Positions 1 through 10,346 of a stretch of 64,000 bases of DNA are shown here, piece by piece (positions within the stretch are counted from its first letter, which is position 1; every line of letters begins with the position of its first letter). The notes beneath the pieces were generated by a model. The model saw nothing but the letters and a program-made list of their open reading frames with translations, ran no database searches and was not told the origin of the DNA. The position numbers were made by a program, and so were the translations under genes. Source of the stretch: Neocallimastix lanati (nom. inval.) (taxonomy: Eukaryota; Neocallimastigomycota; Neocallimastigomycetes; Neocallimastigales; Neocallimastigaceae); the NCBI GenBank assembly GCA_016946835.1, contig JACVTC010000038.1, forward strand, positions 1,150,001-1,214,000, read 5' to 3'.

Positions 1-173
1 AATAATTATTATAAATTAATAATTATTACCGTAATTTATTATTATTATTATTATTGATAGTTTAACCCTATATATTTATAATATATTTTACTTTGGAGGT
101 AATTATTTGACTAAAATAAAATAAAAAAAAAAAAAAAAAATAGCTAAATATATATATTTTATTTTGTTGGTAT

Positions 174-213
<40 letters not shown>

Positions 214-413
214 TTAGATTACTTAACAAACCTTTGATGATTTATTACCTTAAATTAAAATGGTGTGTCTAATTTTTTGATAATTTACTATTGTAAATCA
301 AAATGATGTGTGTAAATATTTAACAAATATGTTGTTATCTATAATATATAAATAAATGCTTAATAATAATTATTAATCATAAAAGAAAAAAAAAAAAAAA
401 CATGTTTATTTAC

Positions 414-446
<33 letters not shown>

Positions 447-986
447 TAATATCAATCATATATGAATTATACATATAATATATAATAAATATAATATATA
501 ATAATTAATTTTATATATATTGTTTTAGATTTTTTTTATTGATATTAAATATATATTAAAATTTCAAAAAATTATTTTTTTCTTTGTTTTTTTTTTTAAT
601 TTATAAAATATTAATTAAATTTACCTTATTTGTTAGTTTTTATATTTTATTTTATTTATTTACTTATTTATTTATTTTTTTTTAAAAAAAAAATCTATAT
701 AAATACTTTTCAAATTTCCTTTGAATTTCCATTAAACGTAGTATTATCCTTTATAATAATATTTTAATAATATTTCAATAAAAATACATAAATAATTAAT
801 TGAATAAACAATATTAAACAATATTTTAATTTTATTATCATTTTAATAAGTTTACTTTTAAATATATATATATATTTTAAATTTTTTTTTTTTTATACTA
901 TTTTTAATATCTTCATACTTATTCATTCAATATTCAATCACTTTTAACTAATTCAACAACAATAACAACAATAATAAAAAAGTAAA

Positions 987-1027
<41 letters not shown>

Positions 1028-1040
1028 TTTTTATTGAAAA
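1..1040. other. AT-rich upstream region of the first gene
   Basis: No gene is seen. The stretch is nearly pure A/T, with an AT dinucleotide run near 177-210, an AAT run near 415-443 and long A tracts just before the ATG at 1041. A TATA-like string (TATATAAATA, 696-705) lies about 335 bases before the start, but in such A/T-rich DNA it is weak evidence. Confidence 0.5.
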
Positions 1041-2957
1041 ATGAAATTCCAATCTATTTTATTACTTATTGCTACTCTTGCTTTAGCTACCTCTGCTTCT
1101 GTAGAAATCTCTGAAGAAGAGGATGGTGCTATCACTTCAGTTGAATTAACTGCTCCTACTCCTACTGATGCTGTGGCTTTAGATACTGACCCATTTGCCA
1201 CTTCTGAATCTGAATTAGAGGATGCCGATACTAAGGATAACGATAATGATAAGGTAGTTTCTGATGCTGATGGTGATGCTAATGTCAATGATAGTGATGC
1301 TAATGTCAATGATAAAGATAAAGATAAGGCAGTTTTTGATGCTGATGCTAATGCTAAAAATGATGTTGCGTCTGATGATGAAACCGATGTCAATGCCAAC
1401 GATAAAGATAAGGTAGTTTCTGATGCTGACGGTGATGCTAATGTCAATGATAAAGATAATGTAGTTTCTGATGCTGATGGTGATGCTAATGCTAAGAATG
1501 ATGTTGCGTCTGATGATGAAACCGATGCCAATGCCAACAATAAAGATAAGATTGTTTCTGATGCTGATAGTGATGCTAATGTCAATGATAAAGATAAGGT
1601 AGTTTCTGATGCTGATAGTGATGCTAATGTCAATGATAAAGATAAGGTAGTTTCTGATGCTATATCTGATGCTAATGTCAATGATAAAGATAAAGATAAG
1701 GCAGTTTCTGATGCTGATGCTAATGCTAAAAATGATGTTGCGTCTGATGATGAAACCGATGCCAATGCCAATGATAAAGATAAGGTAATTTCTGATGCTG
1801 ATGGTGATACTAATGTCAATGATAAAGATAAGGTAGTTTCTGATGCTATATCTGATGCTAATGTCAATGATAAAGATAACGATAAGGCAGTTTCTGATGC
1901 TGATGCTAATGCTAATAATGATGTTGCGTCTGATGATGAAACCGATGCCAATGCCAATGATAAAGATAAGGTAGTTTCTGATGCTGATGGTGATGCTAAT
2001 GTCAATGATAGTGATGCTAATGTCAGTGATAAAGATAACGATAAGACAGTTTCTGATGCTGATGCTAATGCTAATAATGATGTTGCGTCTGATGATGAAA
2101 CCGATGCTAATGCCAACGATAAAGATAAGGTAGTTTCTTATGCTGACGGTGATGCTAATGTCAATGATAAAGATAATGTAGTTTCTGATGCTGATGGTGA
2201 TGCTAATGCTAAAAATGATGTTGCGTCTGATGATGAAACCGATGTCAATGCCAATGATAAAGATAATGTAGTTTCTGATGCTGATGGTGATGCCAAAGAT
2301 AATGGTGATGCCAAAGATAATGGTGATGTTAAAGATAATGGTGATGCTAAAGATAATGGTGATGCTAAAGATAATGGTGATGCTAAAGATAATGGTGATG
2401 CTAAAGATAATGGTGATGCTAAAGATAATGGTGATGCTAAAGATAATGGTGATGCTAAAGATAATGGTGATGCTAAAGATAATGGTGATGCCAATGCCGA
2501 TAACGGAGAAGCCTCTGATGATTATGGTGATGCTGAGAACAAAAATAATGATAAAACCGATATAAATGGATCTGAAATTAAAGCTCAAGCTAAAGTTCAA
2601 GATCATGATACAAAGGATACTGCTTCAGCCATCGATAATAATGATGTAGCCGATGCTGATGCCGATGCTGATGAGGGTTCTGATGATTATGGTGATACTA
2701 ATAATAACATTACTGATGACGGTGTATCTGCCAAGGATATTACGGAGGATGAAATTGTTGGTAATGAAGTTGAACTTGATGCCGATGAACAATCCGATGA
2801 TGATGAAAGTTATGCCACTAAAGGTACCATCGCTGCTGGAGTTGCTGGAGTAGCTGCCGTTTCTTCTGCTGGACTTTTCCTTTGGGTTAAGAGATCTAAA
2901 CGTTCAAAAACCCAAGCTAACAATAACAATACTAACAATAATATAGCAATGGTTTAA
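1041..2957 (+). CDS. Acidic repeat-rich type I membrane protein, expanded member of the SD family (SD1)
   Basis: A 638-residue protein of unknown function. Residues 1-20 form a signal peptide (MKFQSILLLIATLALATSAS). The body is almost wholly Asp, Asn, Ala, Lys, Val and Ser, built from irregular repeats around NDKDKVVSDADGDANV, followed by eleven near-perfect copies of a six-residue unit (GDAKDN) encoded at 2286-2483. Two SDDYGD motifs follow. The end has a short hydrophobic segment (AAGVAGVAAVSSAGLFLWV), then a basic tail KRSKRS and an Asn-rich end. The same signal, SDDYGD and FLWVKRSKRS elements occur in the 243-residue proteins at 24.2, 39.2 and 43.4 kb, so this is a repeat-expanded paralogue. 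The basic tail after the membrane segment argues against a GPI anchor. A cell-surface or wall-associated role is inference only. The start is the first ATG of the frame, preceded by A-rich DNA. Confidence 0.85.
   Translation: MKFQSILLLIATLALATSASVEISEEEDGAITSVELTAPTPTDAVALDTDPFATSESELEDADTKDNDNDKVVSDADGDANVNDSDANVNDKDKDKAVFDADANAKNDVASDDETDVNANDKDKVVSDADGDANVNDKDNVVSDADGDANAKNDVASDDETDANANNKDKIVSDADSDANVNDKDKVVSDADSDANVNDKDKVVSDAISDANVNDKDKDKAVSDADANAKNDVASDDETDANANDKDKVISDADGDTNVNDKDKVVSDAISDANVNDKDNDKAVSDADANANNDVASDDETDANANDKDKVVSDADGDANVNDSDANVSDKDNDKTVSDADANANNDVASDDETDANANDKDKVVSYADGDANVNDKDNVVSDADGDANAKNDVASDDETDVNANDKDNVVSDADGDAKDNGDAKDNGDVKDNGDAKDNGDAKDNGDAKDNGDAKDNGDAKDNGDAKDNGDAKDNGDAKDNGDANADNGEASDDYGDAENKNNDKTDINGSEIKAQAKVQDHDTKDTASAIDNNDVADADADADEGSDDYGDTNNNITDDGVSAKDITEDEIVGNEVELDADEQSDDDESYATKGTIAAGVAGVAAVSSAGLFLWVKRSKRSKTQANNNNTNNNIAMV
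2286..2483 (+). repeat. 18-base minisatellite inside the SD1 gene
   Basis: Eleven in-frame copies of GATGCYAAAGATAATGGT-type units, encoding GDAKDN (one unit reads GDVKDN). Most units are identical, which suggests recent expansion and probable length variation between strains. Confidence 0.9.
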
Positions 2958-3602
2958 AACAAATAATAATAATAATATTAATAATAATAAAAATAAAAAG
3001 ATAAAAAAAAAAGATAGAAGGAAAGAAAAAATTTATTTCTTTTCTTTTCTTTTTTTTTTTTTTTTATATTTTATCTATGATATAACAACATAATTTTTCT
3101 TTAGAAAAAAAAAAAAAAAAAAAAGGAATTTTTTTAATTCTTTTTATAAATATTACTGTACACAATACTTTATAATTATTATTATAATATTTTAACTATA
3201 TGATTTAAATATATATATATATATATATATATTTAATTTTATTTTATTTCATTTCATTTATATTTTATCTAATAATTTGAAATTATATTTAGATATTTTA
3301 ATTCTTTATATATATTTATAAATATTTTAATATTTTATTCATAATTTATATATATATATATATTATTTTAATCATCATTTTTATTATTTATTCAAAAAAA
3401 AAATTATTTTATTTTATTGAAACTATCTTTTTTTTTTTTTTTTTATTTTTATTACATTTTATTTTATTTTATTTTTTTTTTTTAATTTATATATTATATA
3501 TACTTTATATTATAATTAATAAATAAACAAATAAGTAATGAATAAAATTGAATAAATAATAAGTAAATAAATTTATGAACATAATATATCTTTTTTTAGT
3601 GT

Positions 3603-3646
<44 letters not shown>

Positions 3647-3886
3647 TATTTTTGTTATATATAAATATATAAATATATAAATATATAAATATATAAATAT
3701 ATAAATATATAAATATATAAATATATAAATATATAAATATATAAATATATAAATATATAGATAGATAAATATATAAATAATTATATAAATATATAAATAT
3801 ATAACTATTTATAATAGTTAAATTTTAGATAAATTTGAATTTTATTATTTTATTTATTTTATTTTTATAAAGAATTAAAAAGTGTC
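2958..3886. other. AT-rich intergenic stretch with 8-base tandem repeat
   Basis: No gene is seen. It holds the 3' flank of SD1, AT runs (about 3609-3639), and about thirteen copies of an 8-base unit ATAAATAT at roughly 3657-3760. Confidence 0.6.
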
Positions 3887-3900
3887 ACTCCCTCTCTCTT
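3887..3900 (+). repeat. 5' target-site duplication of the older LINE
   Basis: ACTCCCTCTCTCTT occurs here and again at 10333-10346, directly after a 34-base A tract. A 14-base exact match at both ends of a 5'-truncated, A-tailed element is the mark of target-primed reverse transcription. Confidence 0.85.
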
Positions 3901-4587
3901 TGTCTTTGCTATATCTCAATTATGCTGCTTTAGAAAATGGAAAAACTCATCATGTATTATTATTCATCTCAATAATAATATTCTTACAATGTCACATTAC
4001 TCATGGACTAAAGAATCAAGGACTTTGGATAAGAAATTAATTAATTGGTAAAAAAAATAAGTGAAATAAAAAAGATTAATTGGGAAAGAGATGTCTTCAA
4101 ACCTTCAAAAGCTAAAAAAGCATTTATTTACAAGGAGAATAATTTTGGATTTATTTCAGAAATCAGAAACTTAACATTTCAATATTCTAAATATCAGTTG
4201 GGATTCTTTTTGGATTTCTCGAATTAGGTGTGGTTTTAAATTTGACATTAGTATTTCCAGTAAAAGAAAAATAGTCTCAGAAGATTGCTCTAAATGTTTC
4301 CCTTGTTGTGGTGTTAGTGTACCTAGCTTTTCTCACTGGATCTTTTGCCTGCAAAGAATTGGAAAATTAACCGAAATAAATCTTTACTTTTTCTAGATGA
4401 TCTCTTTTTTGAATTTTGTGCAATGATAATTGAACAAAAAAATCCTTGGATGTTTTCTTTAGATTCAGAAAAGGATTATGATAATAATATTTATTACTTT
4501 ATATGTATGGAGTGCTCTTCTTTTTGGCGGGCGTTCAATATATGAAAAAATTAAAGTTAATGATGAGGGAAAGAAGACAATTAGTTT
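3901..4587 (+). mobile_element. Older, 5'-truncated LINE, first part (interrupted)
   Basis: Broken reading frames here resemble the C-terminal part of the intact LINE downstream: a WTKESRTL segment at about 3998, then a cysteine-rich zinc-knuckle-like stretch near 4280-4345 (CSKCFPCCG), then a GGRSI segment near 4525. Several frameshifts and stops are present, so it is dead. The element continues at 9907 after the younger LINE that landed inside it. Only the 3' end of the original element is present. Confidence 0.85.
4574..4587 (+). repeat. 5' target-site duplication of the younger LINE
   Basis: AAGACAATTAGTTT is found here and at 9893-9906 after the poly(A) tail. The first one or two A bases cannot be told from the tail, so the duplication is 12-14 bases. 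Confidence 0.88.
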
Positions 4588-5247
4588 ACCCCGAGCAGGG
4601 GTGTACTCGATTTATGTATTTAAATCGCCTGCAAGGGGAATTAACTTTACTCTTATAAAGTAGATCCACAGTACTGGTGCAAAATAGTAGTAAAGTTATA
4701 TTTTGTGCTAATTAATAACATTATGCGCAATGGTAATGTTATTGGTAAAATTTTTCTGGTGAACACTCACTGCGGAATATAATGGTGCATTTTTGGAACA
4801 TTGTTAAATAAGTTACACCCAAGAATTAGTAATACATTTTCATTGTATTTCTATTTTCATGTAGTATTACTATTCTCATGTAAGAATCTATTGTATTCAA
4901 TTGTATTTCAACTTTATATTTCATGTATCACGTTGTAAGAGATTGATTCACTCTAAATCTTGTAGTAATTTATTTAACTCTTTACTAATTTTGTGCCATT
5001 TTATTTCATCAATTCAATCTTAGTCATTAAATACTTTATGATATTCAATTTAAATAATATACTGAAAAAAGTGCTAAATCAAATTATTTTTCAATCATTC
5101 AACAAACTACTAATTATCGAAATTATTTACTCCAAAAAGATATAAAATTATTACAATTCTCATTATACTCAAGACTTTATAATAAAAATTGACTTTTTTT
5201 TATTTTTTTTTTTTTTAGTTATTAATTTTTAGTTTTTTATTACTATT

Positions 5248-8200
5248 ATGGAAATCCAATTTATAAGAAATAAGAATTTCATTCTAAGAGGTTCAAGGTG
5301 CCACGGTATACCAATGGAGAATACGAAACTACTCTTTATCCGCGGACTTCGATCTTGGCCAGAAATCAAAATGAGAAGACATTTAAAGAAAACTCTGAAT
5401 GAATTAAATGATAAGGTTTTATCAGTTAAACGTATTGCTAATTTTAATGATGCATTCTTTAAAATTAAAATAGTAGGTAATGAAGAAGAATTAACATCTA
5501 TTACTGATTGTATTGTTAATAGTTTCAAACGTGCTTCAATTAACGTTATTAATTGTAGCAAAAGGAATCATAAATACAGTTTTTCTTCACTCAAAAGGAA
5601 ACATTTTGCCTTATCAGAAAAAGTGAATTCATCTTATAATATCAACTTATTCACTACTTCAAATTCAAATGCAGATTCAAGTCAAAATTCAAATTCAAGT
5701 TCAAATACAGATTCATGTTCAAGTTCAAGTACAAGCTCAAGTTCAAGTTCAAGTACAAGTTCAAGTACAAGCTCAAGTTCAAGTTCAAGTACAAGTTTAA
5801 GTACAAGTTCAAGTACAGGTTCAAGTTCAAGTTCAATTTCAAATTTATGTTTAAATTCAGTTTCAAGCTCAGATTCAAATTCAAATTTCAGTTCAATCAA
5901 TTATAATAATTCCAATAATATTAATAACACTCATATTAATAATAATACAGTTAAAGAATTTTCTCTATGTGTCAGTTGGAATACTAATGGATGGAACTTT
6001 GATAAAAAAGACAGTGTTGAATTCTTTATTTCAATGTATAAACCACTTTTCTTATGCTTTCAGGAAACAGGAAATGGTTCAGGTTCTAGCAGTAAATATC
6101 CATGTCGAGTATCATTAAAAAACTACAAACATTTCTTCAAAAAAGCTAATAATGAAATTCCCGGTAAAAGAGGTCTTTATATTGGGTTTCATAATTCTTG
6201 TCAAGCCTCTCTTGAAAACAACACTTATGAGTATATTATTTCCTTGTATACTTATAATTTTTGGAATTTCACTAAATGTTCTATTGGTAATGTGTACGTA
6301 CCTCATAGTGGCCATAGCCTTCATGCTAGAGCTGCTAGAATTGAAATATTGTCTTGGTTAAATAGTCACTCTTCTCATCCTTCAATGTTGGTTGGTGATT
6401 TTAATTTACCTACTGAGAAATTAAGTAATTTGCTCTCTAAATTTAGTAATTGGAAAATTCTTCCCTTATGGGGCTCCCCAATTTCATGGAGTAGAGGTAA
6501 TAGAGAATCTGATATAGATCATGCGATTGTCAATGATCATATGTTAGATTTACTTTCATATGGTACTTTTATTGACTTTCCCCCCATTTCGGATCATAAA
6601 CCTTTATTAATAAAAGGTAAATGTTTTTCATCAGTTAATTCAGATAATTCTTTCTCTCTGCCTAAAAAGACAGTTAAATGGGATAGATTAAAATGTATAA
6701 ATGAAAAAGAATCAATTTTTGACAACAACTATTTTAGTGTATTAGAGGAAGTGATTCCAGATCCTAATATTAGTATTGATGATATTTCAAAGAAATTTAT
6801 TTCAACTTCATTCAATATTGCTAAGGAACTTAATATCACGTCAATTTCAGAAGTTCGAAAATCTTTTTTTCATATGTCGCAGAAAATATTTAATTTGCAA
6901 AAACTCAAAATGAAATTATATAAATCCATTAAAAGAAGAGGTTCTTATCATAATTTAGATGAATTTGAAGAATTAATTGATAAATATAATAGAATGTGCA
7001 AAATTATTCATCATATGTGTAATATTTATAGGAAAACTGAATACCAACATTGGATTAATACAGGATGTGAATATATGAAATCTCATAACCCTAAAAAAGC
7101 TTGGAAATGGCTTAAAACAACAGCAAAAGTAGATAAATTTAAAAATATGTCAAATTCTCCAGTAAAGGACAAAAATGGTAAACTAGCTACTTCTACTAAA
7201 GAACAGTTAGAAGTATGGCACAATCACTATAAAAAACTTGCTTCAAGCCATTCTGATATCAATAGTGCATTAATCGAATGGTATAATAAATTTTCCAATG
7301 GAACAATTAGGTATACGAGACACAATGAATGGGATATAAATCAAGACATCAGTATAGAAGAAATTAGAGAAGCAATTTTGGCTACTCCAAATTTTAAAGC
7401 TTCAGGCCCGGATGGAATTCCTATTGAATTTTATAAAGCTTTAATTCCTCCGGATGACGAAAATTCAGTAAATAATTCTTCTTCTGGTTTAAATTGTTTA
7501 CAGAAGATATACTCAAGAATTTGGAATGGAGAATTTCCTAGCTCATGGAATGAAGCAAGTATTATATCTATTCCTAAAAAAGGAGATGATCTATCTGATT
7601 GTGACAATTATCGAGGTATCTCTCTGATTAACAATGGTATTAAACTCATTTCGAAAATAGTCTCCAAAAGAATTTCAGAATATGGACTTAAAAATAATTT
7701 TATTAGGCCAGAGCAATTTGGATTTCGTACTAAAGAAGAATGTGTTAGTTTATTTATTTCAATTCGAGAAATTTGTCAAAGGCGTAAAAATGATAATAAA
7801 GAAACTTACCTAGCTTTTCTAGATTTAAAAAAGGCATATGATTCTGTTCCAATAGGTAATATTTTATATAAATTAGATGCTTTAGGTATTAGAGGTAAAT
7901 GTTATCAATTTATAAAAAATCTATATTTGACATCCAAAGCTAGTGTTAAAATTGATGATCAATATTCGGAATCTTTTAATATTATGAAAGGAGTTAGACA
8001 AGGTTGTCCACTATCACCAATTCTTTTCAATCTTTTTATTAATGACATTTTTAATGATGTTTCAGAACTTGGAATTCCTTTAGGTGAATCTAGATGTTGT
8101 GGTGGACTCTTTGCAGATGATATTGTTCTATGCGCACCGTCAAGAACTAAGTTGAAAAAAATGCTTAAGAAGGTAAATGAATGGGCTAAATTTAATATGA

Positions 8201-9165
8201 TGAATTTTGGAATTAATAAGTGTGCAACGATGGTGATTCGACCAGACACACCTCTTTTTCAAAATAAAAGAGATCCTACTTTTTATCTTGCTGGTCAACC
8301 AATTCCAATAACTAAATGTTATACCTATTTAGGTATACCATTTGATAAAAGCTTATCGTTGAAACCTATTATTAAATTACTTAACTCTAAAGTAACTAAA
8401 GCTCTCTTTTCTGTTAGTAAATTTCTTTCAAATTCCAAAATTCCTATTCCATTTAAGAAGATTATAATTAACTCTTATGTACTTAGTAAAGTCTCTTACT
8501 TTGCACCTTTACTTGGTTCGAATAAAACGAGAACAAATAATACTCAGAAATTAATTAATAAAGGATTAAGATGGATTGCAGGTATACAAAAAGCCAAATC
8601 ATTTATTAATGTATATTCTATTTCAAAAGATTTACATATTCCTCCATTGTCAGCTAAGTGTGCTTTGTCTCAGGTCAAATGTTTTGATAAATGGAAAAAT
8701 TCAAATTGTATTATTTCCTATTTAGTTAATAATATTCCAAAATCTAGAAAATATACATGGACAAAAGAAAGTAGAACTCTTAAACGTAAACTAGAGAAAA
8801 GAGGTAATAACGATAATAAAATCAAGGATTTTTATTGGAAAAGAGATATGAAAATCAATTCTATTAAAGCTGAGTTTTATGACAAAAACAAATTCGAAGA
8901 AACATCAAAATTTATAAAACTTTGTTATGACTATCCTGATCTTTCATATGGTTTCTATTGGCTATTGAGAGCACGAAGCGGATATAGATTAGATGCTAGA
9001 ATTGCTAAAGCTGCAAAAATAGTAGATCAAATGTGTCCTAATTTTTGTCCCTGTTGTAAAAGTAATAAACAATGGATAAGTCATTGGTTAATTGATTGTC
9101 CCTTTTTCAATCATACTCGTAGTAAAGTTAATGATAAAATTTTATTTTTATATAATGCTTTTTAA
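5248..9165 (+). CDS. LINE polyprotein: APE endonuclease and reverse transcriptase
   Basis: A 1305-residue protein that would nick target DNA and copy element RNA into it. Residues 1-130 have no recognised domain; about 132-230 form a Ser/Asn-rich linker. An APE-type endonuclease starts with SWNTNG (243-248), with QETG at 272, GDFN at 383 and SDH at 448-450. The reverse transcriptase has SGPDG at 719-723, then AFLDLKKAYDSVP, GVRQGCPLSPILF and the catalytic FADD at 955-958. A zinc knuckle (C1263, C1267, C1269, then His and Cys) lies near the end. The frame stops at TAA 9163-9165, but the same frame stays open from 9166 to 9621, adding an Asn/Ser-rich segment and a GGRSI-containing tail also present in the older LINE. 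The TAA is therefore probably a premature stop in a longer (~1457-position) product. Confidence 0.93.
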   Translation: MEIQFIRNKNFILRGSRCHGIPMENTKLLFIRGLRSWPEIKMRRHLKKTLNELNDKVLSVKRIANFNDAFFKIKIVGNEEELTSITDCIVNSFKRASINVINCSKRNHKYSFSSLKRKHFALSEKVNSSYNINLFTTSNSNADSSQNSNSSSNTDSCSSSSTSSSSSSSTSSSTSSSSSSSTSLSTSSSTGSSSSSISNLCLNSVSSSDSNSNFSSINYNNSNNINNTHINNNTVKEFSLCVSWNTNGWNFDKKDSVEFFISMYKPLFLCFQETGNGSGSSSKYPCRVSLKNYKHFFKKANNEIPGKRGLYIGFHNSCQASLENNTYEYIISLYTYNFWNFTKCSIGNVYVPHSGHSLHARAARIEILSWLNSHSSHPSMLVGDFNLPTEKLSNLLSKFSNWKILPLWGSPISWSRGNRESDIDHAIVNDHMLDLLSYGTFIDFPPISDHKPLLIKGKCFSSVNSDNSFSLPKKTVKWDRLKCINEKESIFDNNYFSVLEEVIPDPNISIDDISKKFISTSFNIAKELNITSISEVRKSFFHMSQKIFNLQKLKMKLYKSIKRRGSYHNLDEFEELIDKYNRMCKIIHHMCNIYRKTEYQHWINTGCEYMKSHNPKKAWKWLKTTAKVDKFKNMSNSPVKDKNGKLATSTKEQLEVWHNHYKKLASSHSDINSALIEWYNKFSNGTIRYTRHNEWDINQDISIEEIREAILATPNFKASGPDGIPIEFYKALIPPDDENSVNNSSSGLNCLQKIYSRIWNGEFPSSWNEASIISIPKKGDDLSDCDNYRGISLINNGIKLISKIVSKRISEYGLKNNFIRPEQFGFRTKEECVSLFISIREICQRRKNDNKETYLAFLDLKKAYDSVPIGNILYKLDALGIRGKCYQFIKNLYLTSKASVKIDDQYSESFNIMKGVRQGCPLSPILFNLFINDIFNDVSELGIPLGESRCCGGLFADDIVLCAPSRTKLKKMLKKVNEWAKFNMMNFGINKCATMVIRPDTPLFQNKRDPTFYLAGQPIPITKCYTYLGIPFDKSLSLKPIIKLLNSKVTKALFSVSKFLSNSKIPIPFKKIIINSYVLSKVSYFAPLLGSNKTRTNNTQKLINKGLRWIAGIQKAKSFINVYSISKDLHIPPLSAKCALSQVKCFDKWKNSNCIISYLVNNIPKSRKYTWTKESRTLKRKLEKRGNNDNKIKDFYWKRDMKINSIKAEFYDKNKFEETSKFIKLCYDYPDLSYGFYWLLRARSGYRLDARIAKAAKIVDQMCPNFCPCCKSNKQWISHWLIDCPFFNHTRSKVNDKILFLYNAF

Positions 9166-9621
9166 CGTGGCAACCTAACAAATGATATTGTTAATAGTAA
9201 TAATGATAATAGTAATAGTAATAATAGTAATAGTTATAATAGTAATAATAATATTAGTAATAGTATTTTTAGTAATGTTAGTAATAGTATTGAAAATAAT
9301 GTGTATATTGATTCTAGTGTGTGTGAAAAAGTGTTTAATTTCCTTCTTGGAGGTCGAAGTATTAATAACAGTACAAGGGAATGGAAGGATCTATTTAAGT
9401 GCCAGATGAAATCAGGTGCTTATTCTGATACTCCGTTCTTAGTGGTTACTGCGGCACTTCTCCAATCGATTATACCTATTGCTATTGGCCAGCAATGGTC
9501 TTTGTTCAATAGGTTCAAATCGAATTATACTACTACTACCAAGAGCGTCAATGCTGAAGAAACAGTAAGACAGGCCAGCAGGGCTAGCGCAACCAATGAA
9601 GATCATAATTTTGTATCTTAA
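9166..9621 (+). pseudogene. C-terminal tail of the LINE polyprotein beyond an in-frame stop
   Basis: This stretch is in the same frame as the LINE polyprotein and has no further stop until 9619-9621. It encodes about 40 Asn/Ser residues, then a conserved-looking segment with FLLGGRSINN and a hydrophobic helix-like part. The matching FGGRSI piece in the older LINE (near 4525) supports this being a real domain cut off by the TAA at 9163. It could instead be a separate unit translated by reinitiation at the ATG at 9301. Confidence 0.6.
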
Positions 9622-9854
9622 AATTATGATTAACATTGCGAAGTCAAAGTTAATTATTATACTTCAGTATAATAATGCCCTTGTGAAGTCTTACAAATAT
9701 TAATTAAATGAAACTAGAATATATTATACCATTATTTTATTTTTATTTTGTGTTTTATTTTTTGTTTATTTTTTTATCTTTTTTTTTTTTTATTATTTTA
9801 TTACATGTATTTTATCAAATATTTAATTAATAAAGATGAAACAAGTTTGCTGCC

Positions 9855-9892
<38 letters not shown>

Positions 9893-9896
<4 letters not shown>

Positions 9897-9906
9897 CAAT
9901 TAGTTT
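9893..9906 (+). repeat. 3' target-site duplication of the younger LINE
   Basis: AAGACAATTAGTTT immediately after the A tail, matching 4574-4587. Confidence 0.88.
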
Positions 9907-10293
9907 GACAATATTTTTAAACAAAGTTCAACTTTCGTCAATTGTTCCGTATTTTGTGGGGAATACGGAGTTTCTAACAAACGTAAATACCATTAATTTG
10001 TCGATCTTTTTAGATTGATGATGAAAATTGATATTCCGTTGAATCTATTGAATCTACCGTTGCCGAGAGATTAGTTTGATAACACTAATACTGAAATTAT
10101 TACTATCAATAATGGACGTGGTGTTATCATCGAGGAATGGGAAAAGTTAGAGGCTATTGCTTCTATCGCACTTTTATAATTTTATAATATATAATATTTT
10201 TTTTTTCATGTATTTTATTTGTTATTTTTTCATTTTTTTCATTTAAATCATGCTATTTTATTATTATTAAAAATTAAATAAAGTTATTCACTA

Positions 10294-10332
<39 letters not shown>
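9907..10332 (+). mobile_element. Older LINE, second part, with poly(A) tail
   Basis: When the younger LINE and one target copy are left out, the GGRSI-containing frame of the first part runs on into this segment for about 35 codons. It has a higher C/G share than its surroundings, then a T-rich 3' untranslated part with AATAAAG at about 10276 and a pure A tail (about 10299-10332). It ends at the 14-base duplication 10333-10346. Confidence 0.82.
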
Positions 10333-10336
<4 letters not shown>

Positions 10337-10346
10337 CCTCTCTCTT
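10333..10346 (+). repeat. 3' target-site duplication of the older LINE
   Basis: ACTCCCTCTCTCTT, matching 3887-3900 exactly. Confidence 0.85.

Larger units (their letters stand above)
4588..9892 (+). mobile_element. Full-length APE-type LINE (non-LTR retrotransposon)
   Basis: Bounded by a 12-14 base target-site duplication, this element has a ~660-base 5' leader (4588-5247), one long reading frame with endonuclease and reverse transcriptase domains, a ~235-base 3' untranslated part containing AATAAA-like signals (AATAAAGATG near 9829), and a pure A tail from about 9858. It is inserted in sense orientation into the 3' part of an older LINE, whose frame resumes after the second duplication. Full length and a clean duplication suggest a recent event, although the frame carries an internal stop at 9163-9165. 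Confidence 0.9.

Noticed and set aside
1031-2606. Long open frames on the minus strand opposite SD1
   Set aside because: They mirror the Asp/Asn/Ala codon repeats of the sense gene and give only Leu/Ser or Ile repeats.
5654-5906. Open frames of Asn/Leu or Lys/Phe repeats inside the LINE
   Set aside because: By-products of the TCAAGT-type repeats that encode the Ser-rich linker.
9520-9535. tRNA B-box-like GGTTCAAATC
   Set aside because: It lies within the LINE coding tail and no cloverleaf can be drawn around it.
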